Notes: generated from the letters alone by a model not told the origin. DNA of 64,000 nt from Takakia lepidozioides (GCA_030704615.1 CM060731.1:51644001-51708000); one strand, 5' to 3'. Counted from the first letter of the stretch, positions 34,761-46,770 are shown. A program made the numbers and translations.

Positions 34761-36698
34761 CTACCTGAAAGATTCAACCAGTATCCATTCCAAGGCTCGA
34801 GCAACTGTGAGTAGTTTCATGTAGTGCATGCCTGCAAACCGCGATGATATACCTTGCACTGATGTTAATATGATTGGGGATTGCACATCCACAAGGTCTG
34901 TTCCATCCGTAGCAGGTGTGAAGGTGACATCACCCTCAATCCAGGTTGTTGCCTTCTGTGCAAGCAGATCTTCCACAAATCTAAGCTTCTTGCCATGATG
35001 CAGAAACTTAGTTCTTGACACTTCAGACACCAATGCAAGAGCCCTATCCAAGGTTTTGGCATTGAGATCTGCTGCCAATACTATGCCTTCTCCAGATGTG
35101 CTGTTCTCATTGGCGATGACACCAAATGCTAGAGACAATGCCTCGCAGCTTTTCATCTTGACCCACAAGTTGCTGATATTACCATACTTCTCACATGATG
35201 CAAGGTAGGTTGTGATATAGACTTGTTCCTGCTTTGAATCAATCCATGGTTTTGAATACACAAAATTGTCTACGAAGTCATGTTGGATCGCTATCACGTT
35301 ATCTTCAGTAATCTGTGGCAAACCAGCAACTTGCAATTGGGTTGCAATGGCATCGTTCCTTTGCTTAGCCATGGCTGTCCAGAAAGGTCGATAAGAATCA
35401 TGAGTTTGCTTCACAGCTTTTGTCAGCGTGGCCAACCCTTGGGCACCTACAGCCCGCTCAGGGCCTTCCACCTGCACTGCCAAGAATGCAGCCACAATTT
35501 TTGCTGATTCGGACCTGGCAACCTCAATAGGAATGTCTGCATCGAGGTCCCCCCTTGTATAGTTGACTATTCCATGACTAAACTGGGAATGGTTCATACC
35601 GGGTATAATCACAACTGGCTTTACCCCGTAAGTGTTGTAATCACCCATGGCAGGTTCAGTCTCCACGATTTCACCTGCATGTTTGGCTATGGCTGCCAAG
35701 GTGATCTGGCCATCAAGGGACCCACTCATTGTGAGAACGGGCTTGGGATACTGTGCCAGGTTATCCCGGTCAGGGTCGATACGGCTACCCAATTGAATGA
35801 AGCCCTGAGCTTTTTTTAGCGCCACTTCTCTGGCCTCCCAGGCCCCCAAGCTGCCACCAATTCCAAATCAGTTTGCAATCAGTTTTCACAACCAAACACC
35901 GAGTAGCAAATGTTTGGAAAGAGCTGCAAAATCCAAATCTATAATGGTACCGCTGTCACTAAAACAAGGTCCAGATGCAGTATGTCCAGGAAAGAATGTC
36001 CATGTACCATCTACCTATGGCGTATAACTCTTGTCCCAGAAGAGTGACACGTTGCCTTTAAGCCCATGGTGGTTCCTCATGGAAGACCATCTGGGTACAG
36101 GCTCAGGGGATAAGATGCGGTGTCTTAATCTACATTCGGGCAGGACAATAGTCTAGCTTCATTCAAAATTTTCATTGATTGTTGTTTGCTGAGGATCCTT
36201 GACCTTCTTCTCGGACTGTTTGACTGTAGACCTTGAGATCCTACTTTCCTTCATTGATGTAACGGAGCAAAATGATTTAGTGCACCTGGATTGGCATGAT
36301 GCTACAAGATTGTGAGGCTAAAGCTTTCATAAAATGATTGATTCTCTGACTCCATTGCTACAGAGGGTAGTTTTTATCATTCCTTCTGTATGTCTTTGTA
36401 TCTTTCTCCCAAGTGGAGGCACGCACCTGTGTCCTCCGATGAAAACGTTGGTCATTTCAAGCTCCCCCGGCCGAAATCCCTTCTCTTTCACTCTCTGGAG
36501 CACACCATTGAAACTGCTTTCAACTATGGAGGTGGTTAGAAACTCCTTCTCCGTGTTTCTCAATACCACCACCCACAGCCTGAGGCGTAGCTGAGACTGA
36601 ATGGATTGAAGTAGAGGCACATAGTCCTCGGTGGCCGTCAGAGCCCCGGGGCAGAAAATTAGCAGCGCATCTGTATCTCCCTCGTAAACTGGCTCCAT
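34761..36698 (-). CDS. Alpha/beta-hydrolase fold protein with a long C-terminal extension
   Basis: Two exons are clear: 36698-36427 and 35850-34761. The donor AG|GTGCGT and acceptor GGCAG|C rebuild GGHSLGAW, the nucleophile elbow (Gly-x-Ser-x-Gly) of the alpha/beta-hydrolase fold. Upstream is the oxyanion region LLIFCPGALTATEDYVPLL. Downstream, TMSGSLDGQIT supplies a candidate acid and IIPGMNHSQFSHG the catalytic His. The joined product is about 453 residues. The last roughly 190 residues (from about KQTHDSYRPFW) are an extension I do not recognise. Substrate is unknown; lipid or ester hydrolysis is only a family-level guess. A possible acceptor just before the ATG and an open frame at 36998-37516 suggest that another 5' exon may exist. 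Confidence 0.8.
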
Positions 36699-36997
36699 TA
36701 CCTGTGAGCATTTTCACAGGTACCGTTACAAACTCGCGCTTAAGAAAGTCTCTCGGAGGCAGAAATAGCCCGGGGAAGAGGGCGAGCTCACGAACCAGAA
36801 GCAAGTAGCCTCTAAGGCGTTAGAGAGAAAGACCCACATTTTCAATTGTCGCCTCAACCGCAAGCCCAGTCTCGACACAGCACAACAGCCTTAGATAGAG
36901 CTTCTCACGACATACTTTCGCAGGCTGTTAACTTTTCCAATTGCGGTTACCTGAACTCCTCCACGATATAGCATTCACATTTACTCCCAGCAGCATG

Positions 36998-37516
36998 TCA
37001 CCATGCGAACTCTCGCAGAATGCACAAAATTACTATTCTCCCACCTGGGGGATTCAGTCCTTCGACAATTTCCGATTTCTGAGCACTCAAAACTTTGACG
37101 CAAAGACCAGTGCCGAAGCTGCTTTTCTTCTGGACATGAGAGGGGAGCAAGAGGGATCTGAAGGAGAGAGAACATACGAGAGATTCAGCTGAAACATCAT
37201 CGGGAGAAGAAGCTTGAGACCGGGCCTTGGGAGTGGCGACAGTCACCCCAGGAGCTTCCACCGATCCCGCTCTCGCGCCAGAATCCATCAAAACCCGGTC
37301 AGAAGGAACAAAGTAACTCCACACTCGTTTCTCTGAAAAGCTCGGACGTGGGTAGAGCCCAATACCACTCCTTGCAATTGCTTCCCGATTCTTCTTACAG
37401 GGACAGGCCTGAAGGTTGTGTGAAGCCAGTACGAAGGATGTGGCGGACGTGACTTGGGTGGTAGCTAAGGAGTTAGCCAACCAGTCGTTCAGACAGGATA
37501 GACCCATCGAACACAC
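36998..37516 (-). other. Possible 5' exon of the hydrolase gene
   Basis: An open minus frame of 172 codons includes MDSGARAGSVEAPGVTVATP and ends an exon-like stretch at a donor (TCTCTC|GTATGT, near 37170). Its Ser/Arg-rich composition would suit a targeting sequence or disordered N-terminus. The splice link to the hydrolase exon at 36698 is not demonstrated. Confidence 0.3.
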
Positions 37517-38179
37517 TCTGCAACTACAAAGTAGGTGGGAAGCATTACACGAAAATTTTACGCACGGCCGTTTGTAAAGCCATCGCTAAGTAGTGTGTTT
37601 TATCGAGGGATGTCTCCTGCCGAGTAAGTTTTGGTGGTCGAGGATAGACTAGGATTTACCAAAGCATAACTTCGTACAGGACACCGAAAGGGCTTCTCGA
37701 AAGGCAGCAATGGCGGGTCAGGCTGAGAGGAAGATGTACCTTCCTTCACTCATGCCAATTGTTCCAGTTTCTGAATGCCACTTGATTCACATCCTTTCGA
37801 TTAAATCTTTCCGATCCTTTTTTTCCTCTTAAGACAGCTTACATTTGATTTTTGTATGATGTTTGCTGGAAATCTGTGCTCTTGGGGTGCTTAATTATTA
37901 GGTCATGATCTTCGGTCTGGCGATGGTGGTGGAGTGGGTGATGGATCCGACTTGATGCTTGTGCTGCCTGTGTTCGGCCCATCCCTGCAGTTGTCTTGCG
38001 ACAAGTACTCTGGAATGCGGATAATTCAAATCCTGTTCACATATCTGGAACACCTGCCTGTCTTGATTCTTGAGACTTTTCTTCATGTTGCCTGAATTTT
38101 CTTTCCTTTCTGTACTGAGAAGAAATCTGAGGACTTGGGTTGAAGAGTTGGAGAAGGAGCGGAAGCGCGTAGCTTCCCA
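37517..38179. promoter_or_regulatory. Shared divergent upstream region
   Basis: This stretch separates the minus-strand hydrolase side from the plus-strand OSB-PPR gene and may act as a bidirectional promoter. A short plus frame starting at 37711 (MAGQAERKMYLPSLMP) could be part of a leader, but I cannot connect it to a downstream exon. Confidence 0.35.
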
Positions 38180-41100
38180 ATGGCCATAGTCGCCTCCCGC
38201 CATGAACGTCATCAAGGCATCTCGGCGTGGCCTCACTGGCGTCGCCGAAGGTACGCTGCTTGCAAGTCTGGCCCTATGCTGAGACCTTTATGAAGGTGTA
38301 GGCTGTTCAGTCTGTACCCAAACCGCATGGCATTGAGGTATATTTCAAACAGTTTCAAGCGGATTGCGGGACAGTGGAGACTAATGGAGGAGCCTGAGGT
38401 TTATGGAGGCTACCTCGAGGTGAAGAACAAGGAGAGGACACGCCCGCTCTCCGTGACATTGAGGAACGAAATTGCCAACAGAGAGCACCTCATTGGCCGT
38501 GTGGGTCGTTACCTGGCGATCGAGTACCTGGATACTGCAAGCATTTTGGCAAAATGCAACCTCAAATTCTGCCTTGATGTGCCAAACTCAGATGACACAA
38601 ACTGGTAAGCAAGGTGTATCATACTAAAAAGGGGGCAAGCTTTCTTTTCCTACAAAAGAGGACAAACAGACACTGAGAGATGGGCTAGGAGTCTTGCAGA
38701 AAGGAGCATTTTCAAATGTTAGCTTGATGTCTGCAGTGACGAGAAATCTTGGCCGCTTCTTCTGAGTTAGTGGTGTGCAATACGTCATGACTATCTAATG
38801 GTGTCTTGGGTTACCTAAGGTTAGTCAACGAGTGCCTAACATTGTGCATCTATAGCTGGTTGTGTCTGGCAAAAAAGACTATTATCTTAGTGAGAAAAGC
38901 CACAGGTGGATAAATTATCTTTGTACTACTTGAACTACCACTGTCACCCTTAATTGCAGACAGACAGCTGATATAGACCAGATTGGGATGGCAGGGTGCG
39001 GTTGGAGATTCGGGAAACTGTTTCTCAGAGTGCAGGGCACTGTGTGAAGCAAGGGTACATCACATATGTTAGAGGGTGGCTGGCTGTAGATGCATATGTC
39101 AACAAAGCCAGCATTCCTCGAAGAAATTCCCAGGTCAGTATTATTTCCTCTGTCTGCTAACTGCTGAAAAGCTGCGCTGGAGTGGACCACATCTGTGGCG
39201 AGTCTCCCTTGCTGACATATACATGTATCCTTCTGTCTTTACCAGATACTTAATTGAAAGCCTACAATACCTTCTCCAATGAGCCCCAGTCAGGTAAGAG
39301 TCACCTAACTATTTTGAAGAGCTAGGTCCCCTTAATAGAGACTCAAGAATAGCAAATTTCTCAGCTTCTTGTAGTTCCTGCAATCAGGTCGCGCAAAGAG
39401 CACAGAACAACTTTGGCAGGAGGTCTTCTCAGATGCTTCAAAATGGTGGGACAACAGGTTTGATCAGGTGAGGGAATCTTTCAGTTAGTATTAAAGGAGG
39501 ACTTTCAATTGAAGCTGGAATGGTGTTGGTAGATTGGATTGTGTTGCCCGTCCTCACGTTACTGATAATTGTGCTTTTCCTTGTGAGAAAGCACCGAAAA
39601 AGTCTTGACTGTTGTCAGCAGGATGTTCAATAGGTCGTTCAAAACTGCTCCTATTCAAGGCTATTATCTGGTCTGTGCGAGACTGTGGCTGGATCTTTAG
39701 CTGCTCAGCTGAGGTTTTTACAGAGAAGTCCAAGATCACCAGACTCCAGGCACAAGCGCTCAAATAATGCTCTTTGGATTGAGGGTTGGTCGAATCCTCC
39801 TTGGCTAAAAGCAGCTCTAGCTTCCTTGATACAAGGTCGAGCACAATCTGGCGCTTTGACAACGCACTGTAAGGCAGGACAAGTAGAACAGGCATTGAAC
39901 ATTTTGAACAAACAAGTCATTGTGGCAGACTCCAATACTTATGTCTGTCTCTTGCGGGAGTGCATCCAAACTGAGAACCTTGAAATGGGAAAGCAGGTGC
40001 ATGCCTGCATTATCAAAAGTGGAAATGACACTAACATCTTTCTACTCAACACCCTTGTCAACATGTATGCCAAGTGCGGGAGCATAGTGGATGCACGCTT
40101 TGTGTTTGAAAACATGCCTCAACGAAACGTGTTTACGTGGACTATAATGATGGCAGGCTATACTGAGCATGGCTGTGCTAGGGAGGCTTTTGAGACCTAT
40201 CAACAAATGAGACAGGAAGGGGTGGTGCCCAGCAATGTCACATTCATCTGTGTGCTGAATGCATGTGCCAGCCTAGGAATCCTGGAAAAGGGCAAAGAGA
40301 TTCATGCTGACATCATCAAAGCTGGAATTGCACCAGACATCATTCTTGAGACTGCCCTTGTCGATATGTATGTCAAATGTGGGAACATGAATGATGCGCA
40401 GCAACTGTTTGACAATATGGATCAACGAAATGTGGTGTCATGGAATGTGATGATCACAGGATATGCTCAGCATGGGTATGCTAGGAAGGCTTTCAACACC
40501 TATGAGCAGATGATGTGGGAAGGAGTTTTGCCCAACAAAGTCACGTTCATTTGTGTGCTCAATGCATGTTCCAGCCTGGTGGAAGAGGGCAAAATGGTCC
40601 ATGCCGACATCATCAGAGCTGGGATTGTGTCATGTATTAAATTGGAGAATGCCCTTGTCGACATGTATGCCAAATGCGGCAACATGAAGGATGCACGTCA
40701 AGTGCTTGACAATATGGCTCAACGAAACACGGTTTCATGGAATACCATGATTGCAGGATATGCTCAGCATGGTTGTGGCATGGCGGCCATTAAGATCTAT
40801 GAGCAAATGATACAGGAAGGGGTACTGCCAGACAAGGTTACATTCATTTGTGTACTCAATGCATGTGCCAACATAGCAGCCTTGAAAAAGGGCAAAGAGG
40901 TCCATGCCGACATCATCAAAGCTGAAATTGCAACACATATTAATTTGGAGAATGCCCTTGTTAACATGTATGCAAAATGCGGGAACATAAGAGAAGCGCA
41001 GCAAGTGTTTGCCAACATGGCTGAGCGAGATGTGGTCTCATGGAACGCAATGATTGCAGGGTATGCCCTGCATGGGTGTGGTATGGAGGCTTTCGAGATC

Positions 41101-42258
41101 TATGAGCAAATGATACGGGAAGGGTTGACCCCCAACAGGGTAACCTTCATTTGCACTCTCAATGCCTGTGCCAGCCTGGCAGCGCTGGAAAGGGGCAGAG
41201 AGATCCATGCTGACATCATCAAAGCTGGAGTTGCGTCATACGTTAATTTGGAGAATGCCCTTGTTAACATGTATGCCAAATGTGGGAGTGTGGAGGATGC
41301 ACGGCTAGTGTTTGACAACATGGCTCAGAGAGATATGGTCTCATGGAGTGCGATGATCGCAGGATATGTGCAGCATGGATGTGGTAGGGAAGCTCTGCGA
41401 CTATTTGGACAAATGGATAAGGAAGGTTTGAAACCAAACCGTATTACGTTTATATGTGTTCTCTCTGCATGCAGCCATGTTGGCTTAGTGGATGAAGGCC
41501 ATCACTACTTTGGTTCCATGAGTCGAGATCATGGCCTCACCCCTACAGTGGAACATTTTGGCTGCATGGTGGACCTTCTCGGCCGAGCAGGGCAATTGAA
41601 TGAGGCAGAGGACTTCATCAACACAATGCCAATTGAACCAGATGCTTCAGTGTTGGGAGCCTTGCTTGGCGCCTGCAGAATTCATGGCCAGGTGGAGGTG
41701 GCAGAACGTGCTGCAAAATGCCTTCTCCGGCGGGATCCACATTATGCTGCTACTTACGTGCTTCTATCAAACATCTATGCTGCTGCTGGCAGGTGGGACG
41801 ATGCAGCGAAAGTGAGAAAAATGATGCAGGACAGATCTATTAGAAAGGACCCAGGGCGAAGTTGCATTGAGGTGGACAACTGGTTTCATTCATTTGTTAT
41901 AGAGGACAAATTGCATCCACAAATTGAGGAAATCCATGCAGAGCTGAGGAGATTGTCTTGTCAGTTGAAGGAGGCTGGGTATGTGCCTGACACACGCTTT
42001 GTATTGTATGATGTGGAGGAGGAGCAGAAGGAATCTTCTCTTTGTTACCACAGTGAGAAGCTGGCCATTGCTTTTGGGCTGATCAACACACCCCCAGGGA
42101 CAACTATCCGAGTCATAAAAAACCTTCGGGTATGTGGTGACTGCCACACCGCCACCAAGTTCATCTCAAAGATTGTTGGACGGACAGTTATTGTAAGAGA
42201 TGGGAACCGCTTTCACCACTTTCAAGAAGGGGTCTGTTCTTGTGGAGACTACTGGTGA
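38180..42258 (+). CDS. OSB-PPR-DYW fusion: OB-fold ssDNA-binding domain, PDF motif, PPR array and DYW deaminase
   Basis: Supported exons are 38180-38250, 38311-38604, 38995-39133, 39399-39467 and 39724-42258; a 33-base exon at 39261-39293 keeps the frame but is uncertain (about 1,046 residues with it). Exon 1 encodes a basic leader (MAIVASRHERHQGISAWPHW) like an organelle-targeting sequence. Exons 2-3 encode an OB-fold of the organellar single-stranded DNA-binding (OSB) type: EIANREHLIGRVGRYLAIEY, DDTNW joined to VRLEIRETVSQ, and CVKQGYITYVRGWLAVDA. The next exons form the OSB PDF motif: EQLWQEVFSDASKWWDNRFD, then SPRSPDSRHKRSNNALWIEG and WSNPPWLKAALA. The same last exon runs into about six PLS PPR triplets, E motifs, PG box (DPGRSCIEV) and a DYW domain with HSEKLAIAF, CGDCHTATKFIS and terminal CSCGDYW. 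The 38251-38310 intron is only 60 bases. OSB proteins bind organelle ssDNA; DYW-PPRs edit organelle RNA. No lesion is seen in the last exon. Confidence 0.8.
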
Positions 42259-45119
42259 GACATGCAACATATATCGAGGACAGTGCGACACCGCAAAGAC
42301 GAGGGTTTAAAAGTGATCAATACTCACTATTTTTCTCAACAAAGTTTGGAACACAGGCATGAAGAAGCATAGCCCCGAAGTCCTGTCATTGTAGCATTTT
42401 GGAGGTCCAATCCACCGTTTCAGGACTCTGCACTTCAATAAACATACATAGCGCTGCTCATAATCAATTGCTTGTAATCTGTGTGCATCAAGTCAAGATC
42501 GTGTCCAACATACCCAATGCTAAGTTGCCCATCCATTTGGGTCCCAACCCAACAATCTCCATACAATTAAAATTGTAACTCAATTAATGATGTTTCTGTA
42601 TGTTCAATCTCAGTTAAGAAACTGACACCAGACCACCAGCTCTGCGACACCAGAGAGAACTATTGGTGATTCAACAAGGACCTACATTAAGAACATCAAA
42701 CACAAATCCAAGGAGATGAAGGCAAAAGAGCCCCACCTCCAAGGTGTGTGAAAGATAAATTGACCATTGAGTGCTTGTATGATGCAGGTGCGACAGCTGA
42801 ATTAGGATGGATTGTTATGGCCTCCACAATGAGAAGATTATTGGGCCAGCTTTACCTTCTCCTGCCTGACGGTTGACCATCCAGTGTTTGTACTGTTGCA
42901 ACTGCACCAACGGAAGTAGGATTGATTTGTATGACCTCCACAATCAGAGGATTATTGGGCTGGCCCAGCAGTAAACATCCTTGTATACTTCTCCTTTAGT
43001 CCATCATATTAACATGCAGGGTGCAGAGTTTAGTGTTGTAAGAACAAGAGAAGCAGATGTTTCTCTCTGTTCCTCTCTCTCTCTTTCTCTTTCTTTCTTC
43101 TGCAATTAATTAATTTTCTATGCGGGCATTATGATGTTCCTGCAAAACAGTCAGGATATGGCAGCTATGGAATGTCAAACGCCCATGTAATCAACTATCA
43201 TCTACAACCCTAGACAGCTGCCGCGCTTGGCTTCATCAGGCCCTCAAATCCAGGAAGGCCCTCTCAGGGCCTTCCCTTACACTTTGTATTCATACACGCA
43301 ATTTGTTGGTATGTGAGAATTAGAGTTTGAGAGCCTCAAGCTCATCAACCTGGGTGGTATTTGCTGGTTTGAAATACCTCTAAGATGCCCTTGTACTCTA
43401 GCGGGACAGATTTCAGAGGTTCTGGGAGGCTTTGGTGCCTTGCTAGCTGTTTAGATCATGATCTCATTTAGGATTGAGAACTGCTGAAAGGAGCATATTT
43501 CCAAATCAAAAATTCGGTTGCTGGCTTGTTGAATGGATTGTAAGATATGGCATCATACAGCACAGGTTCTGCAAGGGCTTGCATTCACTGATGCACAATG
43601 CAGATGGGAGCATGTATGAGTTTTTATTTTGCTCAGACAATTCCTCCACTTGCCCAAAATAACAAGTAACATTTTAGGAGCTGGAATCCTAGGTGGATAA
43701 GTCTGCACAGATTCCAGGCCAAGCATTAAAATACATCCAGGAACTACTTGCAGCTCCTTGGGAGCAACAGTTAACTTCCAAGGGCACATGTAGTTCAATG
43801 AGCTTCAACATCACTTCAATGGAGGGGGAGTAGATAACACAACAAATGTCTCTCTTGTCATCATTGTGACCCACATTACAGAGAGGACAACACAGCCATC
43901 TTCAGTCACCCGGAAAAATTGAGGAATTGCCCCTGGGGAGGTAGCATAGATCAAAGTCCATATGCAAGGAGTAATTGTGGCAGCAGAATACACATCTCTC
44001 TACCCATCTCAACCGAAATTACCAAACCTGAGTATTTTCCAATGCTACTACTGCCAGCCACCTTAGACTCAGAATTTTCACCGAGGTTGCTCATGAGGAA
44101 AATCGGCCCAGCTCCCAACAACCTCAAATGGGCAGTTCGCTTCTCCTTTATCTTCAATCTCAACCTTAGGGCGGGGGATCTTACGTACCCTGGAATGGTC
44201 GAGCACCAGCGATAACGCTGTGTGTTAACTGCTGTGGGAACTTTCCATACTTTGTACATTTACCTCATGTCAGTTTGTAAATAAAAGCTTTGCAGGGTTT
44301 CATCATGCCCTTCTCAATTGATGCGTTAGGGGACAAAGCTCCTTTATCTTCCTCATGGTTTCCCTAGTGAGGTTATTTTTTCCTCACTTTCTTTGTAATT
44401 GGCTTTTTTGGAATAAATTCTCCGGGGCCTCAGTTCCCTGTTCTCTTAAAAAAATAAAAATAAAATAAAAAAATGATGCAAATTCACACATCAAAGGGAA
44501 CTGTGCAACAAAGGAAAAAAATTTCACCTTCCCTATGATCTCCTAGGGAAAGCAAAAAACAAATCCCCTTGACTTTTCCTCCGACCGTGTGAGATGTTCC
44601 CTGTAGCTTAACTTTTTTTCTTTTTTAAATTAAGGCGGGAGCGACCGCTCACAAATCAGGCCTTAATTGTGGTGAGAGGAGACAATAACCTCTTTCATAG
44701 TAACCTCGCCGTGAGACGCCGAACGCAAGGCTCTAGGGACGCTTAATTTATCCCTATGTACTTTTCCATGTGGGGCAATGCTTATTTCCATGTGGTTTTT
44801 GTGATGCATTTCCTGGTGTACATTCCCCCCTTAGGATACATTGAATTTTTCCCTGCAAGAGTATGCTTTTTTTCGATGTACATTTCCCCTTTCCTTGTGG
44901 AGTTTTCCCCACAAAAGTATGTAATTTTTCGTGTGATTTTTTTAATGCTTTTCGCGTTCCCTGCAAGAGTATGTTTTTTACACATTTCCCCTTTCTTTGT
45001 GTAATTTTCTTGGCAAGAGTATGGTTTTTTCCTTGTTGTGCGCATACGTATCGCTACACAACTACATCGTTGTCCAAACTACACCACACATATATGGACA
45101 ATAAAGTAGTCTGCCACAA
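42259..45119. other. Intergenic, with a tandem duplication and low-complexity repeats
   Basis: No gene is recognised. A unit of about 90-100 bases is imperfectly duplicated at 42761-42849 and 42884-42968 (TGACCAT, GATTATTGGGC). At about 44835-45035, units of 60-75 bases containing CTGCAAGAGTATG and ACATTTCCCCTTTC repeat three to four times. Open frames at 43919-44215 and opposite are unsupported. Confidence 0.5.
44637..44662 (-). repeat. Dispersed GTGAGC-N-GTCGCTCCC motif, copy 3 (inverted)
   Basis: GGGAGCGACCGCTCACAAAT followed by CAGGCC is the inverse of the 27621-27650 block, again beside an AT-rich run. Confidence 0.65.
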
Positions 45120-45373
45120 TGATTGAAAACTAGATTCACACTGTTGACACAGAAACACTCAATACAACACAATCACTCATTAAACCCCAAGCTATGGGGA
45201 CTCCACCCCACAACATCATATTCTCCCTTCATAAGCACACCTAGATTCTAAGCAGTGAAGGAGCTCGGTCGTACAGGCTCAACTCGAGAGAGATGAGCCG
45301 CACGACTGACGCTCTCGTGAAGATAACATGGTTCAGGTGTCAAGCTAAACTTGACACCTGACTTAACACTTGA
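45120..45373 (-). repeat. LTR-like repeat, copy 1 (3' LTR region of the Ty3 element)
   Basis: About 254 bases here match 55471-55746 at high identity. The block contains a perfect 11-base-stem palindrome (CAGGTGTCAAG, 5-base loop, CTTGACACCTG) at 45334-45360. Read on the minus strand it lies just downstream of the element's coding region and of a purine tract, as a 3' LTR should. The minus-strand end reads GTTTTCAATCA, with the CA typical of LTR ends. Confidence 0.65.
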
Positions 45374-45712
45374 ACTAAATCCAAGTGTTAAATACAAATA
45401 ACTAGCTTTATTCTAGTTAGTTTTCACACTGTGTTTATTTAACTTGGCCATAATCGCCCCCCTAGCTGGTGGATAGGTCCCTCTAACTCCAGATAACTAC
45501 AAGATGTAATAGCCACAGCCGTACTAAGTCCTCTATCACTGTCCCTATTGTACTCAAACTCTATAGACCAAGAGGCCAGATACAAGAGTAGCCCCATCGT
45601 TAGTCGTCGTCTTGCAATCTGTGAACTTGAGCTAGGATCTCGTGTGTTCAAGGTCTCCTAGTAGCTTGGCCTTGCATTTCTTGTTAGTCTTCCATGGTTG
45701 TATCCACTCCCA

Positions 45713-46770
45713 CTATCCAATGCAATGCGGACATAACCAATCCCCATCATGAACCATCTCAAGAGGTGGAGTCAAGCATCCCATATGCCAACCTCTAGAG
45801 CATCGATCACACACCAGCATGGTGGCCGCCCCTCTAGCAGACCCACACAACATGCACCTCAAACTTGTAGGTACCACTGCCAGGTTTGGGTCAATCCTAC
45901 CATCGACATTCGGAAAGTGACATGGCGCACAATTACGCACATGGTCCTTCCAAGTTATGCCATCCCGACCCTCCAAGATCAAGACGCCTGAGGGCAAGAC
46001 CTCTTGAACCCTCAAAATAACACGTCCTGCAGTCACATCCAAGGTCGTAGGAGCAGTCTGCTGCAGAGAGACATAGTCACCAGGGTTGAATTTCCAAACC
46101 CCAGGACGATAGCCCCCACCACGTATGGTACCATACCTCAACGTATCACGATGTTGTGCCATTGGCAGGTTCTCGAAAGTCATGGTCATGACTTTCTTGA
46201 ACAACTCTGCATGCTGATCACATGCACGTGCCCACACGTCCGGATCATCAAGGTTAAGACTGTAACAGCTTCTCTACAATCCGGCTCTCGGCCAAAGAGA
46301 AGAAAGTATGGTGAGAAGGAGGCTTGTTTGCTGAACCTGTAGCCCATGGCTAACCAGGGTAACTGAAGTCCCAATCTCCTAGTGTCCCTTCTACAAGCCA
46401 TACTTGCGCAAACCCCTTTTACTACTGTCTGAACAACTCTCTCTGTCCAAGCCATCGTGCTCAGGATAATCCCGAAGAAGTGTGGCGTTTTCTACAACGG
46501 CTCTCTTTCACACCAACTCACTGGAAACCCCCTAAAGAACGCTCTCGCTCTCAATCCTTGGTCATAGAGTACCCAACTGGAGCACCGAATCGGCTAAGTA
46601 CACAATCCAAGAATGCATACGCAGCTCCCTCACTAGCCTTATCAGGCAATGGAACCAACTCAATCCACTTGGAAAAGTGCTCCACCATCACCAATACGTA
46701 CTTGTTGTGGCGCATGGTCAATGGCAACGGCCCTGCGAAGTCAAGACTCTACCTGTAGCCCAATCCCATG
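45713..46770 (-). pseudogene. Integrase core and C-terminal PHD finger (element)
   Basis: The core begins SLDFAGPLPLTMRHNKYVLV with a TAG (46751-46749) replacing the Trp before it. It continues through EHFSKWIELVPLPDKASEGA and, in shifted frames, QLPWLAMGYRFSKQASFSPY and FLLFGREPDC. A frame at 46237-45713 covers the C-terminal SH3-like part (WKFNPGDYVSLQQ, HVRNCAPCHFP). It ends with a C4HC3 PHD finger: CMLCGSARGAATMLVCDRC, RGWHMGCLTPPLE, DWLCPHC. PHD fingers of this type usually bind histone H3 tails. A chromodomain is the usual reader in this position in chromoviruses; I see none here. Confidence 0.88.

Noticed and set aside
37711-37830. Short plus frame MAGQAERKMYLPSLMP as a separate gene
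   Set aside because: It is about 40 codons, with no homology recognised and no clear splice link; it is mentioned only as part of the shared upstream region.
38198-38250. Alternative ATG (MNVIKASRRGL) as start of the OSB-PPR protein
   Set aside because: Its phase at the 38250 donor does not match the OB-fold exon; the ATG at 38180 does.
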